Shown: positions 29,001-36,222 of the stretch, piece after piece
Position numbering within the stretch: position 1 is the first letter of the stretch
Layout of the letters: the number at the start of each line of letters is the position of its first letter
The notes under the pieces: model-generated
Told to the model about the DNA's origin: nothing
Databases searched by the model: none
Seen by the model: the letters and a program-made list of their open reading frames with translations, nothing else
Assembly (NCBI RefSeq): GCF_028596025.1
Contig: NZ_CP117167.1
Span: 1,736,001-1,800,000, forward strand
From: Mucilaginibacter jinjuensis
Lineage (GTDB): Bacteria; Bacteroidota; Bacteroidia; Sphingobacteriales; Sphingobacteriaceae
Direction: 5' to 3'
DNA length: 64,000 bases
Program-made: the position numbers and the translations under genes

Positions 29001-29916
29001 TAAAACCATCGCTTGCTTTTAACTCACAAAAGGTAAATGTTGTACTTGAGCCATCGCCCCAGTTAACTACATAAACATCGCCGGGATAGTTAAGCTCGAT
29101 ACCTGCGGAGGTTGCGGGGATATTAATGTGATATTTTAAAATACCAGTTCCGCCAAGAAGGCAAACAGAACTGCTGCCGGCAGCCCCGAAGTTTGTAACG
29201 CTTTGGTTATTCACGATCTGGTAATCGTATGTTCCAATAATACCATTACTAACTGTTCTTACAGTGGCTGTAAAGTTGGAGAAAGTGGTGGGTTTAAATG
29301 TGTCTTTATCCCCCGGATTAGTAATAGAAATATTTGCATTTGTGGCAGTCCGGTTTAATTCATCGTAAATACTAATAGTAGTGGTTGTACCTGCTGCTGA
29401 ATTATTAGTAAGTGGGTAAACAGTGTTGAAAGTAGGATTTGCCGGATCATAAATTGGGTCACACGTACCAAATACTTCTGGGTTAGCTCCAATGAGTTGT
29501 GTTGACGAAACGGAAGGTTTTACCCCGGGAGCTGCGTTAATGGTAAAGGGAGCAGATGCTACGCTAACGCTTGCAGAAGGTGAACTGGCCGTAACTTTTA
29601 CTTTATACCCGGTGCCGGCCGGTGCATTGGCGGGAATTAAGCCGTTGATAAAGGGGGTGTAAATGCCTGAATAAGTTCCGATTACGGCGCCGGGTGAAAA
29701 ATTACCAGAGGCATCTGACAAATACAGGGTGTAGGTATTGCCGAGGGCAATACAACCTGACGCATCGTTTACACTGATCGGAACGGCGATGGTAGAGCCT
29801 TGCCCGTAAGGGCCGGGGTCAATGGTTCCGGTAGAGATAGTTTGAGAAAAAGAACGAGTGGAGGCGAGTAGTATAAACAGTAAAAAGAATAGGATTTTTG
29901 TAAAATTTTTATCCAT
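20050..29916 (-). CDS. Giant type IX-secreted surface protein with repeat array and gliding-type C-terminal domain
   Basis: 3,288 residues. Order: signal peptide (1-25); Ig/PKD-like domains (about 30-930); a tandem array of eleven A modules alternating with ten B modules, one A+B unit being about 180 residues (about 935-2815); PKD domains with WDFGDG near 2850 and WNFGDG near 3130; and a type-B C-terminal sorting domain (about 3184-3288, from DLYVPNAFIPASQNKEL through WDGTYKGQIVEQGVYIWQI). That terminal domain (CHU_C, TIGR04131) directs export by type IX secretion. Four cysteines recur in each unit. The protein is probably a cell-surface adhesin or filament; whether it serves gliding, attachment or polymer binding cannot be told. 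It is paired with the PorP/SprF gene 3 bp downstream. Confidence 0.93.
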   Translation of the reverse strand: MDKNFTKILFFLLFILLASTRSFSQTISTGTIDPGPYGQGSTIAVPISVNDASGCIALGNTYTLYLSDASGNFSPGAVIGTYSGIYTPFINGLIPANAPAGTGYKVKVTASSPSASVSVASAPFTINAAPGVKPSVSSTQLIGANPEVFGTCDPIYDPANPTFNTVYPLTNNSAAGTTTTISIYDELNRTATNANISITNPGDKDTFKPTTFSNFTATVRTVSNGIIGTYDYQIVNNQSVTNFGAAGSSSVCLLGGTGILKYHINIPATSAGIELNYPGDVYVVNWGDGSSTTFTFCELKASDGFIQHEFKLPSCTATGNGVANSFYVQSQTMGQYCGAKTAPSGVSSKVLIVPTTSFTGPSVACVGSTVTLFNTSQPGPDPNSTKTTCDNNPGQLYDWYVDNVLVGPNYTLNQPFKLPVYTTPGPHHIVLHTQPISGACPATDFPMDICFENPPQPAFSITPRVCASATSAVIPANTSIIDPTCSAYSTHQYIWKVNGPAAVGYTGGTDANSQVPQFLFSTAGTYTVQLNINTSGCGEIPGPIQTVIVDALPVAKLSADAVFCGAPQSLKFNATTTSKTYTILSGSTTTTPTTYLWEVTGGAYQFVGGTNANSQYPQIKFTEDKTYTVKVTHTNSCSPPATDSQQITIQEAPVPVPGSYPPICSDGKVTLAGSVNGIYTGYTWVGAGTFSDKNSFTSTYTPTAAEISAGTATIGLQATSSLPAPCNSVLVNTTITINPVVRVNSPLAVGICSGTNIGYTITADHNPATFTWSASVSSGNPTGFTSAGSGNSINDVLINSTTGSANPVDETVTYHITPTYNNNGCPGPIADVAVTVHPLPTMSAAPATSPICTGKPANITFQSNIANTTYSWRTDPVTGVTGNVDQPTFISGTNGIQDVLVNSTLTTQTVTYHVTPRNGSCDGATIDVHVVVGPAIIADAGSDDEICGVTSYTLHGNTPVVGTGHWQIIQGPTDAFIETPDNPTTLVSNLRFDQTYKFEWTVTAPSGVCSNFSDVTIQVDALTDPGNTSTGDPTTVCAGSATGTGTITLGPHTGAILGWEYSTDGNNYYPLPANTTKFQTFGPLTAGTWWYRAIVKNGLHCDVLKSGATQITAIPQPTIPDAGPEERICNKTDYNLHGNTPISGIGTWTASLPGITFDNPNDPQTTAHHLVASNTPIVFTWSIQTAAPCSVPPSQVTIHDDLPAVAGTLASPITTVCAGDATQRTITLTGNQGNVVNWEYSINGTDYTPLSTPNTGVTQPFSNLTTSTLYRAIVKNGDACDVAVTDPILITVVDPPSVAVAGNPDHTCTGSYQLHGNTPAVGTGTWLPVAGISFDDPTDPTTTAHGLVAGPNGTDYTFTWQISTTSTCEPSSDQVTITADPPAVAGTLSSTATTVCTDDAATQTITLKDNVGQVVNWEYSTNGVDYAAVIPTNTSLTQTFSHLTTPTWFHAIVKNGDACSVVITDPIFIDVLQKPSESLPGHDDRLCAQDVYTLQGNTPAVGIGTWSAVPNVNFDDIHDPGTRATGLVAGTTYKFTWTINNKGPNGEEPCGYSSNFITVIDEVLPVATTSSDATVCSGSNSDDIKVVGQFAAVDHWEQYTESNPTWQVVRGYIGNSIPYRNLIETTKFRAIVVNGPKCGLTPSSVTTITVVPPPPNADAGQSREVCGSTTYTLEGNDPGTGNTGKWTLVSGPTTAQFDHDDDPHTKVGPLIPGNTYEFKWTITSPGSACTSLPGTVKITDDLPPVGGITEGDATICTGDSNTGSIKLKDWSGNIEWEVSTDQGGHWSSTGNPNSTTQTYSNLQTGEYWYHAKLTNGLICDPAFSTVTKIIVTPKPTTAIAGVSREVCGYTTYNLEGNDPGAGNTGKWTVVTPGTGITIIPDTDPHGVATGLIPGHTYEFQWSITATGSACGPSSDIVKITDDLKPVGGTTAGDNTVCTDVNSGSIQLLPGWSGSIDWEVSTDQGAHWSSTGNPNSTTQTYNNLTTGEYWYHAKLTNGLICDPAFSTVTKIIVTPKPTAAIAGTSREVCGYTSYTLEGNDPGAGNTGKWTLVSGPTDAQFDHDDNPHATVGPLTPGQTYEFKWSITATGSACGPSSDIVKIINDLKPVGSTTVGDATVCNGINSGSVQLLTGWSGSINWEMSTNQGLSWSSTNNPGSTIQTYTNLTTETWYRAKLTGSSFCDPAYSTITKITVGQPAAPSSAGTDQSVCNVTTYTLQGSDPGTGTGIWTLAPGSDPAHIDMPGDPHTTVSGLVAGGIYSFTWTTYGANPDGTVSICNPNPSTVKITNDKLPVGGTTVGAQTVCAGINSGSVTLKDWYGTIQWVKSTDNGVTWVSTNNPGSTIQYYSNLTVPTQYMAILSNGSCGIANSTVTTINVGPAPIPSDPGKDDEVCSLTTYPLKAVLPAGATGMWTIESGAGARFDDLTNPTTTVRNLIPGNTYKFTWTVSGTSPCAPIPGTVTIKDDLPADGGVATPVPAVICAGSSTVVTLGGQSGHILRWESSTDGTNWQPIYVTGQQQTFSNLTVPTQFRAISIGQGICGEVPSASAIVTVNPTTVVSNPGKDDEVCNVKTYPLKGNSPLPNTGFWTITGGPAGATLDDPTDPKTTARGLVAGNTYQFTWTITGTAPCPPSVNAVNIKVDLQALGGTTNGAATVCAGANDGFIYLKDSFGSIIKWVSSTNNGASWTDLPNTAGATSYHYSGLMVPTQFKALLHEDGICGDDYSTATTITVNPQTVIANAGQNFNICNTNIAKLNGNNLAPFNGIWTQTAGPVVHIDNPASYQTVVSGLAKGNVYTFEWKIIGLPPCGDSRSTVTIGAYEDVTPSFTQSQSQSCGPVNVTFTNTSTPSPVGTFEWDFGDGTPIYTGVNPPTHSFAASSNGNEITYTVRLTPVSNCGVQTPYVGTVKVSPAKPIASLLPGQISYCGTFSLTAKNMSPGNNAQYDFYMKDAKGGIVQHVRMNDTSTAVFQPITPTASTYYSVYVVATDFCGNQGTSSVINVAVAPSSLVSGIQIKGGLENICLGSPITFQNISTGGDRFTITVYDNAQKAILRMPSGTGEQNYTPTAIGTYYVSITAGNTGCGDAPASALTPFNVYPAPDPAFNYTVDNNYNVSFFNNTPDITGIPAPSLNYVWNFGDGSEKEGAYTPKAHHFDASRSPFTVTLTATTPGTECFNVATKTIDIKFHGDLYVPNAFIPASQNKELNTYRVKGTGMRTWHMQIFNNFGQLIWESTKLDANGSPTEGWDGTYKGQIVEQGVYIWQISATLLNGEEWKGMSYNGSTPSKTGPIHLIR
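21460..27120 (-). repeat. Eleven-copy ~540-bp in-frame tandem repeat array inside the giant surface-protein gene
   Basis: The A modules begin at about 27110, 26560, 26025, 25485, 24948, 24407, 23864, 23325, 22778, 22250 and 21712, so the period is 528-550 bp (about 180 codons). Each A module has the core GNxPxxGTGxW followed by a LVxGxTYxFxW strand; each B module has a VCxGxN start and a STDxGxxW core. Most copies are diverged, but those near 23880 and 24424 are nearly identical over at least 170 bp at a 543-bp offset. Confidence 0.9.
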
Positions 29917-30346
29917 TTAATTGCTGTTATAAGGTTTTTCAAAGGCTGCACGGGTTGAAGCATGCAACTTTTTTTAGTACCAGGAAAATATATTTGTTTA
30001 ATATTTGATTTTTCTTCAAAAATCTACGGCGTTATACGGGGGCAATTGAGTTTGGTTGCAGAAAAACTTTTAACAAACTGTTATTCCGCGTTCTGTATTA
30101 CTCCCTGTAGTTGTTTAAAATATTGGTTATCTTGCTGTTATCTTGTTAAATAAACTTTATACTTATTTAGAAAATAGTTCAAAAATGCATTAACCCTAAG
30201 GCAAAAAATGGGTGTTTGGGGTACACTTAGCCCGTTGTCAGCAAATTATCTGACTCAAAATTCTTTTTAAATTTTTTTACAAAGTGGTATAAACATTTTA
30301 AAAATTGTACATTAGTTTCAATTTTTAAAGAAAAACCAATTACCCG
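29917..30346. other. 430-bp AT-rich divergent intergenic region
   Basis: It separates the giant surface-protein gene (minus) from the GH20 gene (plus) and must hold both promoters. I see no RNA gene, convincing hairpin, or well-spaced TTG/TAnnTTTG pair for either gene. Short ORFs here have no supporting features. Confidence 0.5.
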
Positions 30347-32881
30347 ATGCGTTACTTTTTGACAGCTATTTTTTCAATCGCTTTTTTTGCTGCGCAGGCA
30401 CAAACGGCCAAACCAGAATTTAATGCCCGCGATCTGTCGATCAGTTGGGAAACTCTGCAGAACGATTATCAAAATAATAAGCAGTTATCACTGCAGGCAT
30501 TGGTTATTACCAATAATGGGCATACTGCATTGCCGGCTTCGGGCTGGAAATTTTACTTTAACTCGGCCCGCGAAATTGGGGTAGATGCAGTAAGCGGCAA
30601 TGCTAAAATTGAAATTGTAAACGGCGATTTATTCACCCTTACACTCAACGGAAATTTTAAAGGAATTAAGCCCGGCGATAGCACCCGCATTGAATTTATA
30701 GGCAGGGAACCTGTGGTTAATTTGTCAGATTCGCCCGAAGGTTTTTACCTCGTTTGGGATGCACAACCGGCTAAAGGTTATGCCACCGGCAAGTTTACCA
30801 TTAAACCGTTTAAGCCAACTTATGCAGGTTTGTATACGCCGGAAGTAATTTATCAACAAAACAAAACGATACAGGATGTGCCCGAAAGCCAGCTTACCAA
30901 AGTTTTCCCAACCCCGGTTGAGTATACTGCAGGAGCGGGTTCGTTCATCATAGATGATAAGACCGGCATTGTTGCCGATGCGGCATTTAAAAACGAAGCT
31001 ACCTATCTTTCATCCGAATTGTTGGGTTTAGGTGTCAAAACAAGTAATGCTTCATCAGTCAAAAATATCAGCTTAAAATTGGTTGCCGGGTTTAAAGATG
31101 AAGCTTACACACTGAGTATTAAACCACAGGGAATTGTAATCAGCGCCACCAAACCGGCGGGGATTTTTTACGGTATCCAATCTTTAAAAACACTGATTGC
31201 GCCATCGGCATGGGTCGTTAAATCAAAATCAATTGCGGTAAATTGTGTTGAAGTTAAAGATGAGCCGCGCTTCGGCTACCGCTCGTTTTTACTGGATGTA
31301 GGTCGTAATTTCCAAACCAAAGCACAGGTGTTAAAACTGCTTGATGCCATGGCGCTTTATAAATTAAATACCTTCCATTTTCACTTAACGGATGATGAAG
31401 GCTGGCGTTTAGCTTTGCCATCATTACCCGAATTGACCGAGGTTGGCTCACAACGCGGCCATACTTTAGATAGCAAAAATCACCTGCCACCATCACATGG
31501 CTCGGGCCCCGATACCGGTAAGCTGGCAGGCAGCGGCTTTTACACCCGTGCCGATTATATCGAAATTTTAAAATACGCCAACGAACGCCATATTGCCGTG
31601 ATCCCCGAGATTGAAACCCCCGGTCATGCACGTTCTGCTGTGAAGGCTATGGACGCTCGTTACTATCGTTTAATGGGCGAAGGCAAAAAGGCCGAGGCCG
31701 AGCAATATTTGCTACGCGATTTGAACGATCAATCGGTTTACCAATCGGTACAGTACTGGAAAGACAATGTGATCGATGTTTCGCTGCCATCAACCTATAA
31801 CTTTTTCGAAACCGTTATTAATGACATCATCGGCCTGTATAAAGAAGCCGGTGCGCCGTTAAAAACCATCAATTTTGGTGGCGATGAAGTGCCTGCACAC
31901 GTGTGGGAAAAATCTCCGGCTTATTCAATCCTGCAAACCCGCCACCCTGAGATTAAAAATACAGGCGACCTGTGGTATTATTTTTACGGAAACCTAAACA
32001 CGATGCTTAAGGGTAAAGGTTTGTATCTATCGGGTTGGGAAGAGATGGGGTTGCGTAAAACCAATATCGATGGCGTACCAACTTATGTACCTAACCCTGA
32101 TTTTGAACCAGAACACCTGCAAACAGAAGTTTGGAATAACTCGATAGGCGGCGGACAGGAAGACTTGGCTTATAAGCTGGCCAACGGTGGTTACAAAGTG
32201 ATTTTAACCTCGGTAACACACCTTTATTTTGATATGGCGCATTACAAATCATTTGATGAGCCGGGTTATTACTGGGGCGCTTTTGTGGATATTGATAAAC
32301 CTTTCTCTTTTATCCCTTACGACTATTTTAAGAACACTACGGTAGATAAAAACGGGTTGCCGATCAACAAAGCTATCTTCATCGGTAAGCAACGTTTAAC
32401 CGATTATGGTAAAACCAATATTGCCGGTTTGCAAGGTGCACTTTGGGGCGAAAATATCCACGATGCACAGCGTATGGAGTACATGATTTTCCCATCGTTA
32501 TTAGGTTTGGCTGAACGAGCCTGGGCTAAAGACCCAGAGTGGGCAACTGTACGCGATACTACGCAAAGCAGGGAGTTGTATCAGCAAGCATGGTCAAACT
32601 TCCTGAGTGTAGTAGGAAAAAGGGAGTTGGTACGTTTGGATAACTACCACGGCGGCTACGATTACCGCCTGCCAAAACCGGGTGTGATTTTACAGGATGG
32701 AAAGTATGTGGCTAACGTGCAGTTTCCGGGCCTTACCATCAGGTACACTACGGATGGCAAAGAGCCTAATGCCAAAAGTAAACTTTACAAAGAGCCTGTT
32801 GCAGGCGATGGTAAGTTGCTCAGGTTCCGTGCGTTTAACACCACCGGTAGAGGAGGCAATGTTGCCGAGCCGGTACAATAA
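30347..32881 (+). CDS. Secreted family GH20 beta-N-acetylhexosaminidase
   Basis: 844 residues. A signal peptide (1-18) precedes a chitobiase-type N-terminal domain (about 28-155), a GH20b domain (about 185-300), the catalytic barrel (about 305-720) and a C-terminal chitobiase-like domain (about 765-844). The catalytic pair is in FGGDEVP (Asp513, Glu514), which acts by the substrate-assisted mechanism using the acetamido group. Other barrel motifs are FHFHLTDDEGWR and PEIETPGHARS. It removes terminal GlcNAc or GalNAc from chitin fragments, peptidoglycan or glycoproteins, in the periplasm or outside. It is monocistronic, ending at a shared terminator with the convergent glycosyltransferase. Confidence 0.93.
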   Translation: MRYFLTAIFSIAFFAAQAQTAKPEFNARDLSISWETLQNDYQNNKQLSLQALVITNNGHTALPASGWKFYFNSAREIGVDAVSGNAKIEIVNGDLFTLTLNGNFKGIKPGDSTRIEFIGREPVVNLSDSPEGFYLVWDAQPAKGYATGKFTIKPFKPTYAGLYTPEVIYQQNKTIQDVPESQLTKVFPTPVEYTAGAGSFIIDDKTGIVADAAFKNEATYLSSELLGLGVKTSNASSVKNISLKLVAGFKDEAYTLSIKPQGIVISATKPAGIFYGIQSLKTLIAPSAWVVKSKSIAVNCVEVKDEPRFGYRSFLLDVGRNFQTKAQVLKLLDAMALYKLNTFHFHLTDDEGWRLALPSLPELTEVGSQRGHTLDSKNHLPPSHGSGPDTGKLAGSGFYTRADYIEILKYANERHIAVIPEIETPGHARSAVKAMDARYYRLMGEGKKAEAEQYLLRDLNDQSVYQSVQYWKDNVIDVSLPSTYNFFETVINDIIGLYKEAGAPLKTINFGGDEVPAHVWEKSPAYSILQTRHPEIKNTGDLWYYFYGNLNTMLKGKGLYLSGWEEMGLRKTNIDGVPTYVPNPDFEPEHLQTEVWNNSIGGGQEDLAYKLANGGYKVILTSVTHLYFDMAHYKSFDEPGYYWGAFVDIDKPFSFIPYDYFKNTTVDKNGLPINKAIFIGKQRLTDYGKTNIAGLQGALWGENIHDAQRMEYMIFPSLLGLAERAWAKDPEWATVRDTTQSRELYQQAWSNFLSVVGKRELVRLDNYHGGYDYRLPKPGVILQDGKYVANVQFPGLTIRYTTDGKEPNAKSKLYKEPVAGDGKLLRFRAFNTTGRGGNVAEPVQ

Positions 32882-32901
32882 GCTATTTTGATTTGGATAA
32901 T

Positions 32902-32931
32902 AAAAAAGCCCCGGTATACCGGGGCTTTTTT
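32902..32931 (+). terminator. Bidirectional intrinsic terminator between GH20 and glycosyltransferase genes
   Basis: A perfect 30-bp palindrome, six A, then GCCCCGG, TATA, CCGGGGC and six T. It acts on both strands between the two convergent genes. Confidence 0.93.
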
Positions 32932-32939
32932 ATTAAATA

Positions 32940-34562
32940 TTATTTGCCGAATGGAGGCCGTCCGGTTAACTGCCTGTAAACAGGGAATTCATCGTGAGGG
33001 GCTTTACTCACATGGAAGTTTTTACAGTAATAAACCTGCAGGTGCATTTCTTCAATACCATGTCTCCTGATAATAATATCGGGCAGTTGGGTTACACTAT
33101 CAAAAAACGGTTTAATATTGGGATCGATACTGGCCTGGTGATCCTGCCCTATGATGATGGCATCTTCACCAATTAAAGTCTTGGGGTCAACCAAAAAAGC
33201 CAGGTTTCGTGGATCTTCATCAAACACAACAATTGGTTTCTGGCCGCGTAATGCCCAGTCTATTTTACCGGTAAGCCACCAGCGGGTACTACCGGTAAAA
33301 ATCTTTTTATTATTGAGCCAGCCTTCTTTCTGGTAGCGGTCGCGCAGGTCGTTATAATCAACACCCTGCATAGTTGGGTCCCATTTACCTCCGCCTAACT
33401 GTACCACCCATTTGGGGCCGTAAGATTGCCAGAAACCGGTAGCCATGTGCAAATTGGCCACGCCCACCACAATGATGGTAAAGTAAATGGAGAAGTTGAT
33501 CCACCGTTTGGTAAGCCGGTACGACTTGCTGTTTACGTTACTAATGCTCTGATCAACCGCATAGCCCAATGGGATAAACAGCATCATATAACCCGGCGCC
33601 TGCCAGTGGAAATGATATTGCAAATCGCTCCAGAGCGTTACTATGGTGAAAAATATAAGAGGCAATACCGATGTCCAGAATATGAAGCTGTAGGCTTGTG
33701 AAGTAATTCTTAGTTTGTAGCTTTTTACCAATTGGATAACCAACGGCAACCAGATCCAGGGTAATAACCACACAGCCTGCCCGGCTATACTGCGGAAAAA
33801 CCAATCGAAATGCAGCTTAAATTTACCCGCCGAACCTGCACGTGCCCCCTGGAAAACAAAGGATACCCAGTGATTCTGATAGTTCCACCAGATAACAGGG
33901 AAGGCAATAACAAGCGATAATATTACCGCAAGGTACGGCCCCGGGTGCCTTAGCCAATGGCGCTGATTTTTATTGGTTGCGATAAACAGAAACACGCCCG
34001 CAAATAAAAACAACACATGGTACTTGCTTAAAATATCGAGCCCCATGCTTAGGCCTGTAAGTAGCCATAAGCTATATATTTTACTGCTGTGGCGGCTAAA
34101 ATCAGCTCCGTTGTTATATGTAAATAACAGTTTTACGATGATATAGGTGCTAAGTAACCAAAAGAACATCAGCGCAGCATCGGGTTGAAACCAGCAGGCT
34201 ACCGGCATAGTAAAAACGGCGCTTAAATTAAGTAGTAAAGCCGCATAAAATGCAGATTTGGCATTGAACAATAAACGCGTGATCAGGAAGGTTAACCAGG
34301 TCATCCCTGCAAACATCAATACAGATGGAAGGCGTAAGCCCAGTGCGTTTAAACCAAATATTTTGGTACTTAAAGCACCCAGCCAGAAAAACAAAGGCGG
34401 CTGATCAAAGTAACTGAGGTTAAGGTTTAGGGCTCCTCTGAAGTAATAGGATTCGCCCACGCCTAAACCGGTATAAGCAGCAATTAATACACGGCAGATG
34501 AAGGTAATTACAATTAAATAAACAGTGTATTTAGCTGCATTATTTTCGGAGAGTTTATTCAT
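32940..34562 (-). CDS. ArnT/PMT-type (GT39-like) membrane glycosyltransferase
   Basis: 540 residues with about 11-12 membrane helices in the first 400 and a soluble C-terminal part. The first periplasmic loop carries GVGESYYFRGALNLNLSYFD followed by QPPLFFW, the region that in the PMT_2 family reads GDEAYYW...YFDHPPL. These enzymes move a sugar from a polyprenyl-phosphate donor to lipid A, protein or another envelope acceptor, in the periplasm. The Asp of the canonical DE pair is Gly here while the Glu stays. Acceptor and donor are unknown. It is monocistronic and terminates at the shared hairpin. Confidence 0.82.
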   Translation of the reverse strand: MNKLSENNAAKYTVYLIVITFICRVLIAAYTGLGVGESYYFRGALNLNLSYFDQPPLFFWLGALSTKIFGLNALGLRLPSVLMFAGMTWLTFLITRLLFNAKSAFYAALLLNLSAVFTMPVACWFQPDAALMFFWLLSTYIIVKLLFTYNNGADFSRHSSKIYSLWLLTGLSMGLDILSKYHVLFLFAGVFLFIATNKNQRHWLRHPGPYLAVILSLVIAFPVIWWNYQNHWVSFVFQGARAGSAGKFKLHFDWFFRSIAGQAVWLLPWIWLPLVIQLVKSYKLRITSQAYSFIFWTSVLPLIFFTIVTLWSDLQYHFHWQAPGYMMLFIPLGYAVDQSISNVNSKSYRLTKRWINFSIYFTIIVVGVANLHMATGFWQSYGPKWVVQLGGGKWDPTMQGVDYNDLRDRYQKEGWLNNKKIFTGSTRWWLTGKIDWALRGQKPIVVFDEDPRNLAFLVDPKTLIGEDAIIIGQDHQASIDPNIKPFFDSVTQLPDIIIRRHGIEEMHLQVYYCKNFHVSKAPHDEFPVYRQLTGRPPFGK

Positions 34563-34946
34563 TCGGGGTTTAATGAAAATTAATTAAGAGTGCAAATCGA
34601 TTAAAAAAAAACTAATTTTCAATGAGTTTGCAAGTAAATTACAATGGCCTTACAATAAGTAGTGCTGCTTAACCGTTGGCACAGGCTTGCAAATTAAAGG
34701 GTCAATCCTGAAGATTTTCTGAATAACAGGCTGGTTATAAAACAAACATTTATTATATAAGTAACTGTTTTGTAGTTTTTTAAACTAAAATGTTGCTATG
34801 CGGACAAACAAAAAGTGAAAATTAAAGTACTTATGACGAGCGGTTTATATTAAATTAATGTTGCGGGAATTTAAACAGGTTGCGGCCTGTAAAAAGGATG
34901 GAATATTTTTTATAAAGGCTATATCAAAATAAACTTTACAACTATA
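34563..34946. other. 384-bp AT-rich intergenic region
   Basis: It separates divergent genes (glycosyltransferase on minus, Omp85-barrel gene on plus). I see no ORF of note, no strong hairpin and no perfect TAnnTTTG box with TTG at the right distance. Confidence 0.45.
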
Positions 34947-36167
34947 ATGTTAAAACGATTACTGTTTATACTTTGCTTATTCCCGGCCTCGTTGTTTGCA
35001 CAGGACGCATCGGGTGTTTTACCTCAAAAAACGGCACCTAAAGATACTGCCGATCAGGTGGATTTGATAGATATTGGCAAAAAGGTATTTCATATTCACC
35101 CAAGTACTGTAAAGCAGGAAGAAGGTAAAAAATTATACTTTTCTATTTTACCCACCAGTAGCAATGTTCCCGGTGGTGGTGGTAAGGCTTTGGTAACCAG
35201 CACTACTGCAGGTTTTTACCTGGGCCCCCGTAAAACAACTTACCTATCCAGTGTTAACTTTGCACCTTACTGGAATTTGGGCAGCCGGTTTGGCTTACCG
35301 CTGCGGTCAAATATTTGGTTGGCAGATAACAAATGGCTGATACAGGGCGATATGCGTTTCCTGGTATACCCGCAATATACCTGGGGGCTGGGAAGCACCA
35401 ACAATAATGATCAGAAAGTATTGCTCGATTATAATTATATCCGCTTTTACCAGGCTGCGCTTAAACAGATTAAACCTTACTTATTTGCCGGTATTGGGTA
35501 CGATCTCGATTATTACTTTAATATAAAAGCCGATGACCCGGCCACTACCACACAGCAATTTACCGGGTATAAATATGGCACAAGTAACAGTTCATTCTCG
35601 TCTGGTTTGTCGTTTAATTTACTTTACGATACCCGCAACAACTCACTTAACCCATTGCCGGGTGCTTACGCTAATATAGTTTATCGTGTTAACCCAACCT
35701 TTATGGGCAGCAATGAGAACTGGCATTCGATATACATTGATTTCAGAAAGTACTTATCCATGAACCCAACAAGGCCAACCCAGCAAAATACTTTGGCGTT
35801 CTGGAGTTATTTCTGGAGTGTTTTGGGCAGCCATGCGCCCTATCTCAACCTGCCAAGCATTGGCTGGGATCCATATAACCGTTCGGGCGAAGGCATAGAG
35901 CAGAACCGTTACCGTGGCCGGTCGTTATTTTATTTAGAAAGTGAGTACAGGCGCGATATTACCCGCAATGGTTTGTTAGGTTTTGTAGTGTTTGCCAATG
36001 CAACTACAGTAAGCGGATCTGATAATTTGTTCACCTCGTGGCACCCTGCGGCCGGTACCGGTTTACGTGTTAAATTTAACAAGGGGTCTAATACCAATAT
36101 CGGCATGGATTATGGCTTTAGCAAGGGTTACAGTGCAATTATATTTAACATTGGTGAGTCGTTTTAA
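34947..36167 (+). CDS. BamA/TamA-superfamily outer-membrane barrel protein without POTRA domains
   Basis: 406 residues. A signal peptide (1-18, LFAQ) precedes a short linker and a barrel. The pattern PTSSNVPGGGGKALVTSTTAGFY-like start, the SGLSFNLLYDTRNNSLNPLP strand and the GVFVFxNxxTVS/NIGMDYGFS end are typical of the Omp85 'bacterial surface antigen' domain. It has no POTRA repeats, so it is not BamA; similar short proteins are common in Bacteroidota and of unknown role, possibly outer-membrane lipid or protein translocation. A hairpin terminator immediately follows (36200-36222). Confidence 0.78.
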   Translation: MLKRLLFILCLFPASLFAQDASGVLPQKTAPKDTADQVDLIDIGKKVFHIHPSTVKQEEGKKLYFSILPTSSNVPGGGGKALVTSTTAGFYLGPRKTTYLSSVNFAPYWNLGSRFGLPLRSNIWLADNKWLIQGDMRFLVYPQYTWGLGSTNNNDQKVLLDYNYIRFYQAALKQIKPYLFAGIGYDLDYYFNIKADDPATTTQQFTGYKYGTSNSSFSSGLSFNLLYDTRNNSLNPLPGAYANIVYRVNPTFMGSNENWHSIYIDFRKYLSMNPTRPTQQNTLAFWSYFWSVLGSHAPYLNLPSIGWDPYNRSGEGIEQNRYRGRSLFYLESEYRRDITRNGLLGFVVFANATTVSGSDNLFTSWHPAAGTGLRVKFNKGSNTNIGMDYGFSKGYSAIIFNIGESF

Positions 36168-36199
36168 TCCACCCGCATAAAACTCATTTAAGTATATTA

Positions 36200-36222
36200 G
36201 GCAGCAAATTTGCTGCCTTTTT
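36200..36222 (+). terminator. Intrinsic terminator directly abutting the next start codon
   Basis: A perfect 18-bp palindrome GGCAGCAAATTTGCTGCC (36200-36217) followed by TTTTT. The ATG of the TMEM220-type gene begins at the very next base (36223). Confidence 0.85.

Noticed and set aside
29917..30346. Possible small RNA or riboswitch in the long divergent gap
   Set aside because: No stable conserved hairpin or terminator was seen; AT-rich promoter DNA explains it.
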